Positions 52,384-63,006 are shown, numbered from the stretch's first letter. The stretch: 64,000 bases of DNA from JBEEFP01 sp041166085 (GCA_041166085.1 JBEEFP010000101.1:1-64000), one strand, 5' to 3'. Notes: a model not told the origin generated them from the letters alone. Numbers and translations are program-made.

Positions 52384-54350
52384 CAGGTGGTGGCGGGCTC
52401 GTCGATGCGGCGCTCGTCGATCTCGGTGCGGAGTCGGGTGATGAGCTCGCCGACGGCCACGCCGCGCTCCACGTCCTTGCCGCGGGCGTTGACACCCACG
52501 GTGCCCGCGGCCACGTCGTCATCGCCGACGACCAGCACGTAGGGCAGCTTCTCGAGCTTGGCCTTGCGGATGCGGGCGCCGAGGGGCTCGTCGGCCTCGA
52601 CGGTGTCGGCCCGCACACCGGCGTGCTTCAGCTGCTCGACGACCTTGGCCGCGTAGGCGTCGTGATCGTCGCGCACGCCGAGCACGCGCGCCTGCACCGG
52701 CGCCAGCCACGTCGGGAAGGCGCCCGCGTAGTGCTCGAGCAGCACGGCGAAGAAGCGCTCGACCGAGCCGAAGAGGGCACGGTGGATCATGACCGGTCGC
52801 TGCCTGGTGCCGTCCGCGGCCTGGTACTCCATGTCGAAGCGCTGCGGCATCTGGAAGTCCAGCTGGATCGTCGACAGCTGCCAGTAGCGGCCGATGGCGT
52901 CGCGGGCCTGCACCGAGATCTTGGGCCCGTAGAACGCGCCGCCGCCCTCGTCCATCACCAGCTCGAGGTCCTCCTCCGCCGCCGCAAGGCGCAGCGCCTC
53001 GGTGGCCTCGTCCCATTCCGCCTTGCTGCCAACCGCCTTCTCCTCGGGCTTGGTGGACAGCTCGAGATAGAAGTCGTTGAGCCCGTAATCGCGCAGCAGG
53101 TCGAGCACGAAGCGCAGCAGCGTCTTGATCTCCTGGCCCATCTCTTCCTTGGTGGTGAAGATGTGGGCGTCGTCCTGGGTCATGCCCCGCACCCGGGTGA
53201 GCCCGTGCACGACGCCGGACTTCTCGTAGCGGTACACGCTGCCGAACTCGAACATGCGCAGCGGCAGCTCGCGGTAGCTGCGCCCCCTCGCCTTGTAGAT
53301 GAGGATGTGGAACGGGCAGTTCATGGGCTTGGCGTAGTAGGTGGCGCCGTCCATCTCCATGGGCGGGTACATGCCGTCCGCGTACCAGTCGAGATGTCCC
53401 GACGTCTCGAAGAGGGTCGCCTTGGTGATGTGCGGGGTGTTGACGAAGTCGTAGCCCGCTTCTTCGTGTCGCTTGCGCGAGTAGTCCTCCATCACCTTGC
53501 GGACGACGCCACCCTTGGGATGGAACACGGCCAGGCCGCTGCCGATCTCGGACGGGAAGGAGAACAGGTCGAGCTCGGCGCCCAGCTTGCGGTGGTCGCG
53601 CTTCTCGGCCTCCTCGAGCATGTGCAGGTGGGCATCGAGCTTCTTCTGCGACTCCCACGCGGTGCCGTAGATGCGCTGCAACTGCTGGTTGTGCTCGTCG
53701 CCCCGCCAATAGGCGCCCGCCACGCGCATGAGCTTGAAGGCGCCCAGGCGCTTGGTGGAGCCGACGTGGGGACCGCGACACAGGTCCACGAACTCGGGGG
53801 TGTTGCGGTACGCGCTGACGACGCCGCCCTCCGCCCCCTCGGTAGGGTCGACGCCCTCGATGATCTCCCGCTTGTAGGGCTGGTCGGCGAAGAGCTGCAG
53901 GCCTTCTTCCCGCGAGTGCTCCTCGCGGACGAAGGGTTGGTCCTCGGCGACGATCTCGCGCATGCGCGCCTCGATGCGGTCGAGGTCGTCTTCGGTGAAG
54001 TGGGCCCCGTCCGGCAGGTCGAAGTCGTAGTAGAAGCCGTCCTCGATGGGCGGGCCGATGGCGAACTTGGCGCCAGGCCAGAGCTGGAGCACGGCCTGGG
54101 CCATCACGTGCGCGGTCGAGTGGCGCAGGACGTAGCGGCCCTCGTCGGAGTCCTCGGTGACGATGGCGACGGTCGCGCCGTCGTCGAGCGGCCGCGACAG
54201 GTCGATGGTCGCGCCGTCGACGGTGGCCGCGACCGCTGCCTTGGCCAGACCCCTGCCGATCGAGGCGGCCAGGTCGGCGGCCGTCGCGCCGGCGGAGAGG
54301 GCGCGCTCGGAACCGTCTGGGAGCCTGATGGTGATCTGCTTGGCTGTCAC
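52383..54350 (-). CDS. thrS: Threonyl-tRNA synthetase
   Basis: At 655 residues this is a full-length enzyme. An N-terminal TGS domain (ITIRLPDGSERALSAGATAADLA) precedes the editing domain with HSTAHVMAQAV near residue 83. The class II core includes MNCPFHILIYK, RYEKSGVVHGLTRVRGMTQDDAH and the zinc ligands. A C-terminal anticodon domain follows. GTG at 54350 starts the TGS motif. The preceding leader holds a composite border repeat whose short frame ends in a GTGA overlap with this start. Confidence 0.96.
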   Translation of the reverse strand: MTAKQITIRLPDGSERALSAGATAADLAASIGRGLAKAAVAATVDGATIDLSRPLDDGATVAIVTEDSDEGRYVLRHSTAHVMAQAVLQLWPGAKFAIGPPIEDGFYYDFDLPDGAHFTEDDLDRIEARMREIVAEDQPFVREEHSREEGLQLFADQPYKREIIEGVDPTEGAEGGVVSAYRNTPEFVDLCRGPHVGSTKRLGAFKLMRVAGAYWRGDEHNQQLQRIYGTAWESQKKLDAHLHMLEEAEKRDHRKLGAELDLFSFPSEIGSGLAVFHPKGGVVRKVMEDYSRKRHEEAGYDFVNTPHITKATLFETSGHLDWYADGMYPPMEMDGATYYAKPMNCPFHILIYKARGRSYRELPLRMFEFGSVYRYEKSGVVHGLTRVRGMTQDDAHIFTTKEEMGQEIKTLLRFVLDLLRDYGLNDFYLELSTKPEEKAVGSKAEWDEATEALRLAAAEEDLELVMDEGGGAFYGPKISVQARDAIGRYWQLSTIQLDFQMPQRFDMEYQAADGTRQRPVMIHRALFGSVERFFAVLLEHYAGAFPTWLAPVQARVLGVRDDHDAYAAKVVEQLKHAGVRADTVEADEPLGARIRKAKLEKLPYVLVVGDDDVAAGTVGVNARGKDVERGVAVGELITRLRTEIDERRIDEPATT

Positions 54351-54417
54351 ATTCGCTCGCTTGCTGCGCGGCGCTCGCTGACGGCGATGGGGACCCCAAC
54401 CCCATCGCGGGCTCCTG
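54351..54417 (-). repeat. Composite border repeat in the thrS leader
   Basis: The minus strand reads GGCAGGAGCCCGCGATGGGG, then a loop and CCCCATCGC: a hairpin with arms 54384-54392 and 54400-54408. GCGAGCGCCGCGCAGCAAGC and GAGCGAATG follow, ending at the thrS start. Both halves match the copy at 43471-43542. The hairpin could also influence thrS expression; no T-box features are visible. Confidence 0.8.
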
Positions 54418-54487
54418 CCGAACTGAGATGTACCCGCACGTCCATAGAGCCGCAGGTTACCGACGAGGGCTCCTGCCCCTTGCGGTA

Positions 54488-55706
54488 TTAGCGGCGGGCC
54501 CAGCCGGCCTGGAACTGGTCGAAGGAGACGCCGAAGAGCTTGCGCATGGTGGCGTCGACGTTGGCGTCGACGCTGCCCGCCACCGGCCCGAGGTCGCCGA
54601 GGGTGCGGATGAGGCGGGACGGGGCGCCGGTGCCGAAACGGGCGGCGAGGTAGGAGATGGCCGACCGACTCTCGGCGTAGGAGCGGACGATGGCCGTGCC
54701 GGAGCCAGTGGTGAACTCGTAGTCCCGCGGCAGCTTGCCGTCGCTGCCGCCCGGCTTGCGCTCGGCGGTGCTCTCCCCCGTCGCCACCCAGTCGGCCACA
54801 CCCTCGTGCACCCACGCGGGTATGGCGGGCCCGGCGTAGGGCGCGACCGCGGCGTGGTCCAGCTCGTGGGTGAGGGTGGAGAGCTGGAAGTCGTGCGCGT
54901 ACTTGCTGAGGTTCTTGTCCTGCACGTACAGACGGGGGGCGGTGGTCGACCACCCGTTGTCGCGCAGTGGCTGGTACACGACGAAGGCGACGAACTTGGT
55001 GAGGTCGAAGGTCGACTGCAGGACCTTGGCCAGCTCGTCGAGGGAGCCGGCCAGCACCATCGGGATCTTGCCGGACCACGGCTGGTCCCACCGCCCCGCC
55101 AGCGCGACGGCGGCTTCCTCGGCGATGCCGATGAGCGCCTTGGCCCGCTCCGCCTGCTCGGGGTGGCTGAGGATGACGAAGTGGTCGGTGCGCTGGAGCT
55201 GCACGGGGCCGAAGTCCCAGAGCCCCCGCGAGGTGAGCAGGCCGACGTCCTCCAGGTCGGTGTCGCCCCCGATGTACCACTTCCCGTCGCGCTGGACGTA
55301 GGTGTACCAGAGGCCGTCGACCGCGTCGCGCTCGTCGTAGCCCGCGATCCGCGTCACCATGCGCGTCTCAGGCAGGAACACCCGTGCGTTTCCGTACTTG
55401 GCCGCGAGACCCGCGCTGAGATCGCCCGTCATGTCGGTGCGCGCCTGCAGGTCGAAGGTCGAGAGCGAGACGGTGCGCAGTCCGTCGAAGAGACGGCCCT
55501 GCGCCGTCTTGAAGGCGGCGGGCGCCTTCGGGTCGACGGTGGCGAGGAACCCGGCGCGGTCGCCCCCCTTCACCGCGCCGACACGCGCCGCCAGCACCTG
55601 CCGCACCGCCGGCAGCGGATCGTCGGCGGCGGTGGCGGCGACTTCGGTCGTTCCGGAGTTGTATGCGCCGAGCGCGCAGACACACGCAAGGACAGCGGCG
55701 ATCCGC

Positions 55707-55714
<8 letters not shown>
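54488..55714 (-). CDS. Exported HExxH metallopeptidase-like protein
   Basis: The 408-residue protein has an N-terminal signal-like helix (RKRIAAVLACVCALGA). An NTF2-like or helical region with DLSAGLAAKYGN follows. A zinc peptidase motif THELDH near residue 280 precedes WVHEGVADWVA, which supplies the downstream Glu of gluzincins. The layout resembles Peptidase_MA-type proteins. Its start overlaps the mshC-like stop by eight bases. Substrate unknown. Confidence 0.8.
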
Positions 55715-56822
<1,108 letters not shown>

Positions 56823-56826
56823 GTGG

Positions 56827-57486
56827 TCAGGGCAGATCGATGCCGGTCAGCCGTACGGCTGCCCGCGTCTTGTACTTGATGTTCAGCTGCAGGAGCACCG
56901 CCGCGAACGCCTCGATCGGCGCCGCGTTCGACAAGGTGCCCGAGTCGAGGGGCCGTAGCCCCGGGATCAGCCGCACGAGCTCCGAGGTGACCTCCGTCGC
57001 GTACGCGTGGTCACTGCAGATCAGCACGTCGCTCTCGATCGGATGGTCGAGGTCGGCCAGCTCCTTGGCCGGCAGGTGGTGGAACGCTGCGGCCACGAGG
57101 GAGTCGGGCACGAAGGCGGCCACGCTCGCGGCCACCGAGCCGCGGGGCGGCACCAGCGGCTGGAACTCGTTGCCCACCTTGGCGAGGGCGTTGGCCATGG
57201 AGATGACCACCTTGCCTGCCAGCAGATCGCGGACGGACCCGGCCGTGGGCGCGGCGGAGTCCCACGGCGTAGCGACCACGACGACGTCGGCCGATGCGGC
57301 CTGGCTGTTGTCGCCCGCGTTCAGCGGCAGCTCACGCTGGGGCCAGCGCTCGGCGATCGCCTCGCACGTCTCCAGCGCCCTGTCCTTCGACCGCGACCCG
57401 ATGGTCGCCTCGATCCCCACCGACGCCAGCCGGGCCGCCAGGCCACGGCCAGCGGGACCCGTCCCACCGAGGATTCCTACGTGCAC
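56827..57486 (-). CDS. npdG: NADPH-dependent F420 reductase
   Basis: The 219-residue Rossmann protein begins HVGILGGTGPAGRGLA. It has IGSRSKDRA for NADPH phosphate binding, VVVATPWDSA, VISMANAL and AAFHHLPAKEL, as in Fno/NpdG enzymes that move hydride between NADPH and F420. The GTG at 57486 with GGTGG ahead fits the family start. Its presence implies F420 use by this organism. Confidence 0.9.
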   Translation of the reverse strand: MHVGILGGTGPAGRGLAARLASVGIEATIGSRSKDRALETCEAIAERWPQRELPLNAGDNSQAASADVVVVATPWDSAAPTAGSVRDLLAGKVVISMANALAKVGNEFQPLVPPRGSVAASVAAFVPDSLVAAAFHHLPAKELADLDHPIESDVLICSDHAYATEVTSELVRLIPGLRPLDSGTLSNAAPIEAFAAVLLQLNIKYKTRAAVRLTGIDLP

Positions 57487-57512
57487 GCCACCACCTTTCC
57501 ACAAGTGGGCAG

Positions 57513-58241
57513 CTAGGCCCCAGATGCCAGGTCCCGCACGACGGCCTCGCCGAGGGCGCGGGTGGCGCGCCGGTTGACCTCGGCACCGGCGACCACGCCC
57601 GCGAAGAGCGGCGCCAGGCTCGACAGGTTGCGGCCCATGCGCGCGACCATGCGGCGGCGGACGAGCCGAAGCAGCTCGTTGCGGGTCCCGCGACCGAGCA
57701 CGTCGGCCAGCCCGCCCCTGCGCGTCAGCACCGCGGGCGTGACGCCCCTGCGCTCGGCCCACGCCCGCACCACCGCCATGGAGCGCTCCGATGAGGACCC
57801 CGGTACCGGACGCCCGTAGGCCTCGTGCAGCTCGGCCACCAGCTTGAGCTCCACCGCGGCCACGGCCAACGTCTCGACGACCAGCTCGAGGGGGATGGCG
57901 AGCCACGTCGGAGGCGAGAGCTCCTCGGCGCTCATCAGGGCCCCGGCCGCCGCGCCGACTCCGGCCGACGCCCGGCTCGCGGTCGTGATGAGGGCCTCGG
58001 CCAGCGCCGCGCCGGTGAGACCGTCGTGGTGGGTCTCGAGGGTGCGCTGGTCGCGGATCGGGATCCGCGGCGCGGTGTCGAGCACCACCTCCGCCAGCCA
58101 TCTCCCGCTGGCGACGGCGCCGGTGCCCGCGACACGGGCGGAGCGAGCGAGCGCCCGCGTGACCCGGGCCATGGCGTCCTTCTCCCCCGCCGCCACCCGG
58201 CCCAGCTCGTCGCCGAGGTGGTGGTCGTCCCGTTCGCTCAC
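57513..58241 (-). CDS. Helical protein, possibly EcsC-like, function unknown
   Basis: The 242-residue protein is Ala-, Leu- and Val-rich with an acidic N-terminus. A central hydrophobic helix pair (WLAIPLELVVETLAVAAVELKLVAELHEAYG) recalls EcsC-family proteins, and a basic, Gly-rich C-terminal half follows. The EcsC link is weak. It overlaps the DUF6285 gene by four bases and precedes npdG by 26. Confidence 0.65.
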   Translation of the reverse strand: MSERDDHHLGDELGRVAAGEKDAMARVTRALARSARVAGTGAVASGRWLAEVVLDTAPRIPIRDQRTLETHHDGLTGAALAEALITTASRASAGVGAAAGALMSAEELSPPTWLAIPLELVVETLAVAAVELKLVAELHEAYGRPVPGSSSERSMAVVRAWAERRGVTPAVLTRRGGLADVLGRGTRNELLRLVRRRMVARMGRNLSSLAPLFAGVVAGAEVNRRATRALGEAVVRDLASGA

Positions 58242-58588
58242 GCCGGCTCGTCGAGGTACTTGGGGTTGGCCACGCGGAGCTTGTCCTCGACGGTGCTGCG
58301 CACGAACGCTCGGACCTCCTCGAGCCGGTCGTCGAGCTGACCGGAGCGGATGGCGGCCGCCAGCGCCGTCTCGTCCGCCATTCCGAGGGCGGCCAAGCCC
58401 GCCGCGTGGGCCTCGCGCTGCTGCGGGCCGACCGCCAGCTCGCGCTCGACCATGCCGAGGACGTTCACCGCGACGCGCGTATGGAACTGCACGCGGCCCT
58501 CGGTCGCCGCCATCACGTCGCGCTCGAGGAACTCGCGCACCGCCTCGACAAGTTGTGTGGCGGTGGGGATGTCGTGCGGCTCGGTCAT
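58238..58588 (-). CDS. DUF6285 protein
   Basis: The 116-residue helical protein (TATQLVEAVREFLERDVM...FHTRVAVNVLGMVERELA...FVRSTVEDKLRVANPKYL) matches the DUF6285 pattern. That family is usually found beside an aminoglycoside-phosphotransferase-like gene, as here. The pairing suggests a shared pathway, often near acyl-CoA metabolism. The first 13 codons are repeated twice upstream within the 71-bp array, and a short frame there ends in an ATGA overlap with this ATG. Confidence 0.85.
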   Translation of the reverse strand: MTEPHDIPTATQLVEAVREFLERDVMAATEGRVQFHTRVAVNVLGMVERELAVGPQQREAHAAGLAALGMADETALAAAIRSGQLDDRLEEVRAFVRSTVEDKLRVANPKYLDEPA

Positions 58589-58721
58589 GTCATTGGCTCG
58601 CTCGCAAGCTTCGCTCGCGCAAGTTGTGTGGCGGTGGGGATGTCGTGCGGCTCGGTCATGTCATTGGCTCGCTCGCAAGCTTCGCTCGCACAAGTTGCGT
58701 GGCGGTGGGGATGTCGTGCGG
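58550..58721 (-). repeat. 71-bp tandem array duplicating the DUF6285 gene start
   Basis: Units at 58550-58620 and 58621-58691, plus a partial third at 58692-58721, each hold the first 13 codons of the gene. In the full units GCGAGCGAAGCTTGCGAGCG, GAGCCAATGACATG and a new start follow. The middle copy encodes a 24-residue frame (58659 to 58585) whose TGA overlaps the real ATG. Confidence 0.9.
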
Positions 58722-58732
58722 TTGATTGACGG

Positions 58733-59665
58733 TCACGGGAGCAGCTTCCAGAGGTCCCACTCGACCTCGCACACCCGCCGTCCGATGGCGGCCAGCTCGA
58801 CCGAACGCACCGCGCCCGACGTGTGGGTGACGGTCTGCATGATGCACATGATTCCCCACTTGAGCGTCCCCAGCGTCTCCCACCACCGCAGGGCGTCGCG
58901 GTCGACGCGACCACCGCCGGCCGCTTCATACGCATCAGTGAGCTGCTCGTAGGGACCGAAGCCGCCGACGGGTGGGGCGGCACCGAAGCGCCACGACTTC
59001 ACGCACAACCAGCCCAGGTCCTCCGTGGGGTCACCGGCGTGCGCCAGCTCCCAGTCGAGGACGGCCCGGATCCCCTCGGGCCCGATGATCAGGTTGCCGT
59101 TCCGGAAGTCGCCGTGCACGACGGCCACGCGGTCGGAGGGGGGCCGGTTGCCCTCGAGCCACCGGAAGGCCAGCTCGAAGGTGGGGTGCGGTTGTCCGAG
59201 GGTGTCGAGCAGCTCGCGGAACTGGGCGACCTGATCCACCTGCTCGAGGCCGGGGACGTCGTCCACCGGGATGCGATGCAACGCGGCCAGCACCTCACCG
59301 CACTGCGCGGCGAGCTGCGGACGCACCGCCGCGTACTCCTCGTCGCGCAGGATCTTGCGGGCGATGGTCTCTCCCGCAAGACGGGCCATCACGATCGACG
59401 CGTCATCACCGTCGACGACGGCGGGGACGGGCACGCCCGCCTTGGCCGCGGCCTGGAGCAGCTCGCGCTCACGCGCCATCCCGCCCTTCGGCGCGCCGGG
59501 CGGGTCGCGCCGGAGCACGAGCTCGTCGACGCTGCCGTCGGCGTGCACCGCGTCGAACGACCACGTCTCGCGCGACGCGCCGCCCGACAGCCGCCGCAGG
59601 CCCACGATGCGCTCCACGCCGAGACGCGTCTGCAGCTGCTGGGTCAGTTCGTCGGTGCGGCCCAC
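58733..59665 (-). CDS. APH/ACAD10-type phosphotransferase
   Basis: The 310-residue kinase-fold protein has RLSGGASRETW as nucleotide loop and VVHGDFRNGNLI as catalytic loop with the Asp. LDWELAHAGDPTEDLGW supplies the metal-binding Asp. This subgroup resembles ACAD10-type kinases acting on hydroxyacyl compounds rather than antibiotic resistance enzymes. It starts one base after the M23 gene stop. Confidence 0.88.
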   Translation of the reverse strand: MGRTDELTQQLQTRLGVERIVGLRRLSGGASRETWSFDAVHADGSVDELVLRRDPPGAPKGGMARERELLQAAAKAGVPVPAVVDGDDASIVMARLAGETIARKILRDEEYAAVRPQLAAQCGEVLAALHRIPVDDVPGLEQVDQVAQFRELLDTLGQPHPTFELAFRWLEGNRPPSDRVAVVHGDFRNGNLIIGPEGIRAVLDWELAHAGDPTEDLGWLCVKSWRFGAAPPVGGFGPYEQLTDAYEAAGGGRVDRDALRWWETLGTLKWGIMCIMQTVTHTSGAVRSVELAAIGRRVCEVEWDLWKLLP

Positions 59666-59666
59666 G

Positions 59667-60656
59667 TCAGCAGTACTTCACGAGGGTGGGATACGGGTTG
59701 GTGGCCCCGCCCCCGCCCGGATGGATCTCGAAGTGGAGGTGGGTGGGACCGCCGCGCGCGTCGCCGCTGTTGCCCACCGCGCCGATGACGGTGCCGATGG
59801 CGACGTGCCCGTTCGGACCGCTGTAGCGATCGAGGTGGGCGCCGTAATACACGTTGCCGTCGTCGCCGTGCAGGAAGTAGGAGATGCCGCCGAGGCCGTT
59901 GTTGTGCTGCGCGACACTGCCGCTCACGTTGGCCACCACCGGCGTGCCGCGGGGCGCCAGGATGTCGTTGCCCTGGTGGCGTCGGCCACCACCGCGCGGA
60001 GCGCCGTAGTCGTTCGAGAACGCATGGGGCCCTTGCACGGGGCACATCCACGATCCGCTGGCCGCGAAGCTCGACGGTGAGCGCGAGGCCGCCGGCCGTC
60101 CCGCCTTGCGCGCCGCGGCCGCCTGCTTTGCCTCGAGAGCGCGCTGCGCCGCCGCCAGCCGGGCGACCTCGGCCTGGGCCGACGCGCGCTGCTTCTGGAG
60201 GCCGGCGACGGCCGACTGGCGCTGGCCCAACTGACGCTCGAGGGCGACGCTGCTGAGGTCGAGGTCCTGTCGAGCGGCGCGGTACGCGTCGAGCGAGTCC
60301 AACGAGCCGGTGACGGCATATCGGAACAGGGCCTGCCCCCGTGCCGCCTCCAGCGGATCGGCCGCGGTGAGGCTGGGCGGGCCGCCGTTCACGTACTGCT
60401 CGACGGCCACCGACCGCACCTGCAGCTCGAGGGCGCCGACACGGGCGATGGCCGCGTCCCGCTTGGCCTTGAGGGTGGAGACCTGGTCCTGGGCACGCGC
60501 CAGGGCGGTCTGAGCCGCCGACAGCCGGGCCGCGGCGGCGTTGGCCTGCTTCTGGGCCTTGGCCAGGTCGCCCGCCGTGTCGGCGCGCGCGGGCACGGGC
60601 GTGAAGAGCCCGGAAGAAACGATGGCAACTGCGGCCGCAAGGCCGGCTCGCCGCAC
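59667..60656 (-). CDS. Exported M23 (LytM) family protein with coiled coil
   Basis: From GTG 60656 the protein has 329 residues: a signal peptide (RRAGLAAAVAIVSSGLFTPVPARA), a long coiled coil (about 30-200, Ala/Gln/Arg-rich) and a LytM domain with HQGNDILAPRGTPVVA and THLHFEIHP near the end. The histidines for zinc look complete. Such proteins cut or regulate cutting of peptidoglycan. It is divergent from the response regulator, 67 bases away. Confidence 0.88.
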   Translation of the reverse strand: MRRAGLAAAVAIVSSGLFTPVPARADTAGDLAKAQKQANAAAARLSAAQTALARAQDQVSTLKAKRDAAIARVGALELQVRSVAVEQYVNGGPPSLTAADPLEAARGQALFRYAVTGSLDSLDAYRAARQDLDLSSVALERQLGQRQSAVAGLQKQRASAQAEVARLAAAQRALEAKQAAAARKAGRPAASRSPSSFAASGSWMCPVQGPHAFSNDYGAPRGGGRRHQGNDILAPRGTPVVANVSGSVAQHNNGLGGISYFLHGDDGNVYYGAHLDRYSGPNGHVAIGTVIGAVGNSGDARGGPTHLHFEIHPGGGGATNPYPTLVKYC

Positions 60657-60723
60657 GGCTGGGGAGTCTACGGACGACGGCCGCGGGACGGCGAGCCCGC
60701 TGAGAGCGCGTATCGTCGCATTT

Positions 60724-61389
60724 GTGCGTCTGCTGGTCGTAGAAGACGACGAGCGCATCGCCAGGCTGCTCATCAAGAGCCTGCAGCGCGAGGGCTATGG
60801 CGTCGACCTCGTGCGTTCCGGCGAGGAGGCGATATGGATGGCCACCGAGAACGACTACGACGCCGTCGTCCTCGACGTGGGGTTGCCCGGCACCAACGGG
60901 CTCGAGGTGTGCAGGCGTCTCCGTCAGCTCGAGCGTTGGTCGCCCATCCTGTTCCTGTCGGGCCGGGCCACCGTCGAGGACCGGGTCAAGGGTCTCGACG
61001 CCGGCGCTGACGACTACCTCGCGAAGCCGTTCTCCGTCTCCGAGCTGCGGGCCCGCCTGCGCGCGCTGGTGCGACGCTCGCCGCGGGAGCGGCCCGTCGT
61101 CCTGAGCGTGGGCGACCTCACCCTCGACCCCGCGTCGCACCGGGTCACTCGCGCCGGCCGCGACGTGAACCTCACCGCCAAGGAGTTCGGGCTCCTCGAG
61201 CTGTTCATGCGTCACCCCGGCGACGCGCTGTCACGGCGCCGCATCCTCGACGAGGTGTGGGACTTCGCCTACGACGGCACGTCGAACGTCGTCGACGTCT
61301 ATGTGCGCTACCTGCGCGACAAGCTGGGCACCGACATCATCGAGACGGTGCGCGGCGTCGGCTACCGACTCGCCTCGTCCTCCGACTGA
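60724..61389 (+). CDS. OmpR/PhoB-type response regulator
   Basis: The 221-residue protein has a receiver domain (VRLLVVEDDERIARLL; phospho-acceptor Asp in VVLDVGLPG near residue 51; Lys in DDYLAKPF). A winged-helix output domain follows (LTAKEFGLLELFMRHPGDALSRRRILDEVW; VDVYVRYLRDKLG; TVRGVGYRL). No histidine kinase lies next to it, so it is an orphan here. The start is GTG at 60724. The next gene, convergent, is an HD-GYP protein. Confidence 0.93.
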   Translation: MRLLVVEDDERIARLLIKSLQREGYGVDLVRSGEEAIWMATENDYDAVVLDVGLPGTNGLEVCRRLRQLERWSPILFLSGRATVEDRVKGLDAGADDYLAKPFSVSELRARLRALVRRSPRERPVVLSVGDLTLDPASHRVTRAGRDVNLTAKEFGLLELFMRHPGDALSRRRILDEVWDFAYDGTSNVVDVYVRYLRDKLGTDIIETVRGVGYRLASSSD

Positions 61390-61397
61390 CCGGCGAG

Positions 61398-62924
61398 CTA
61401 CGAACCGATCTGGATGGTCGCCTGTACGGGCGGCACGGCGACCGGCAATGTCGAGGGGTCGCCCGCTCCCACCACCACGCCGGCGTCGACCGGATCACCG
61501 ACACGCACCGAAACGAGCACCAGCGCGGTGGGGGCCGGCTGGGGCTGGGGCTCGGGGGCGGGCGCGGGTTCCACCGGGACACCAGGTGATGGTGGGGCGG
61601 GCGCTGGCTCCGACGCCGGAGGACCGACCGTGGCGAGCGGCGGGGGCGCTCCGGGCGCTGTGGGGGGGCCAGGACTGGAGGAGGGGGCGGTGAACACGGC
61701 GGCCGCGACGACCGGGTCGGGCACCGGCGCGGGTGCACCAGCAGACGGGGAGAGCGCGAGCGACGGCGTGGCGCGGCTGATCTCGAGTCCGACGCGTGGG
61801 CGCGGCGCGGCGGTCTCCGCAGAGGCCGGAACACGCACGGGGTCGATGGCAGGGAGGGTGAGGGCGAGGACGGCGGCGGCCAGCGCGCCCCCGAGAGCCA
61901 TCGGTGCCGGACCACGAGCCAACACACCCACGGGGCGGAGGAACGGGGTCTGGGCCAGCCACGCGACAGGACCGGCCGCGAAGCGGAGCCGGCCCAGGCT
62001 GATGTTGAGGAAGGCGCGAACGACGTCGGGGTCGAACTGGCGGCCTGCGTCGGCAGCCAACCGCTGACGCGCCTCGGCGCCGGAGATCGGCTTCTTGTAA
62101 GCGCGCGTCGCGGTCATGACCTCGTACGCGTCGGCAACCGCGACGATGCGGGCCCCGAGATGCACATCGGTCCCGGCCAGGCCCTGCGGATACCCGCCGC
62201 CGTCCCACCGCTCGTGATGCTGTTCGATGGCGGCCGACCACCCGCCGAGGAACGGTGCCAGTGAGACCGTGAGCTTGGCCCCTTCGGCCGGGTGGCGGCG
62301 CAGCGTGTCCCAGTCGTCGTCGTCGAGCGGACCCGTCTTGTTGAGGAGGTCGGCGGGCACGGCCATCTTGCCGACGTCGTGCAACAGCGAGGCCCAGCGC
62401 AGTCGGACGCGGTCCTCGGCGGGGAGGCGCAGCTCCTCGCACAGCAGCTCGGACAGCGCTCGCACCCGCTCGCTGTGGCCCCGGGTTGCGCGGTCGTGGG
62501 CGCTGAGGGCGGCGGCCAGCGCGAGGACGGCTTCGATCGCCTCGGCGCGGTCGCCGGTGGTCGCGCGCAGCGCGGCCTGATGGCGGGCGGGCGAGCGCAG
62601 GTTCCCGGAACGGAGCGCGACGCCGAGGCGCGACGGGGTGTGGTCCGGGAAGGTGAGCGACAGCTCGAGGAGGGCGGCGAGGGGCAGGAAGCGGCGGGCC
62701 TCTCGGGTGACGCCGAAGAGCACCACGCTCGAGACCCCGAACCCGACGAGCCAGAGGATCACGAGCCCGCCGAGGGTCGTCGGCCTGGGCAGGGCCCGGG
62801 TCACCACGACCGCAGCCGCCACGCCCGCGGCCACCGGCACGGCGAGGATGGCCGCCCGGACGGACAGGGCGGTGGCTGGGCGAGCTTCCCAGCCCCCCTT
62901 GGGTGTCGCGGCTCGCTGTTTCAC
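61398..62924 (-). CDS. Membrane HD-GYP phosphodiesterase-like protein with proline-rich tail
   Basis: The 508-residue protein has two N-terminal helices (about 20-75). The HD-GYP domain covers about 120-300, with RGHSERV, LLHDVGKMAVP, HHERWDGGGYPQGL and DAYEVMTATRAYKKP. A further helix lies near 335-355, and the last ~150 residues are Pro/Ala-rich and probably outside the cell. HD-GYP enzymes degrade cyclic-di-GMP; HD, GYP and metal residues are present. The GTG start at 62924 follows an A+T-rich promoter-like patch. Confidence 0.88.
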   Translation of the reverse strand: MKQRAATPKGGWEARPATALSVRAAILAVPVAAGVAAAVVVTRALPRPTTLGGLVILWLVGFGVSSVVLFGVTREARRFLPLAALLELSLTFPDHTPSRLGVALRSGNLRSPARHQAALRATTGDRAEAIEAVLALAAALSAHDRATRGHSERVRALSELLCEELRLPAEDRVRLRWASLLHDVGKMAVPADLLNKTGPLDDDDWDTLRRHPAEGAKLTVSLAPFLGGWSAAIEQHHERWDGGGYPQGLAGTDVHLGARIVAVADAYEVMTATRAYKKPISGAEARQRLAADAGRQFDPDVVRAFLNISLGRLRFAAGPVAWLAQTPFLRPVGVLARGPAPMALGGALAAAVLALTLPAIDPVRVPASAETAAPRPRVGLEISRATPSLALSPSAGAPAPVPDPVVAAAVFTAPSSSPGPPTAPGAPPPLATVGPPASEPAPAPPSPGVPVEPAPAPEPQPQPAPTALVLVSVRVGDPVDAGVVVGAGDPSTLPVAVPPVQATIQIGS

Positions 62925-63006
62925 GCACTGAGAGTGTCGGCAGGTTCACGGAGCGGGTTTAGTTAGAAATGACTAGTTCTTGCCGTGCCTGCAGGCAGGC
63001 GTGCCC

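Noticed and set aside
58733..59665. Aminoglycoside resistance gene
   Set aside because: The sequence follows the ACAD10-like kinase subgroup and sits next to DUF6285, a metabolic pairing; nothing points to drug specificity.
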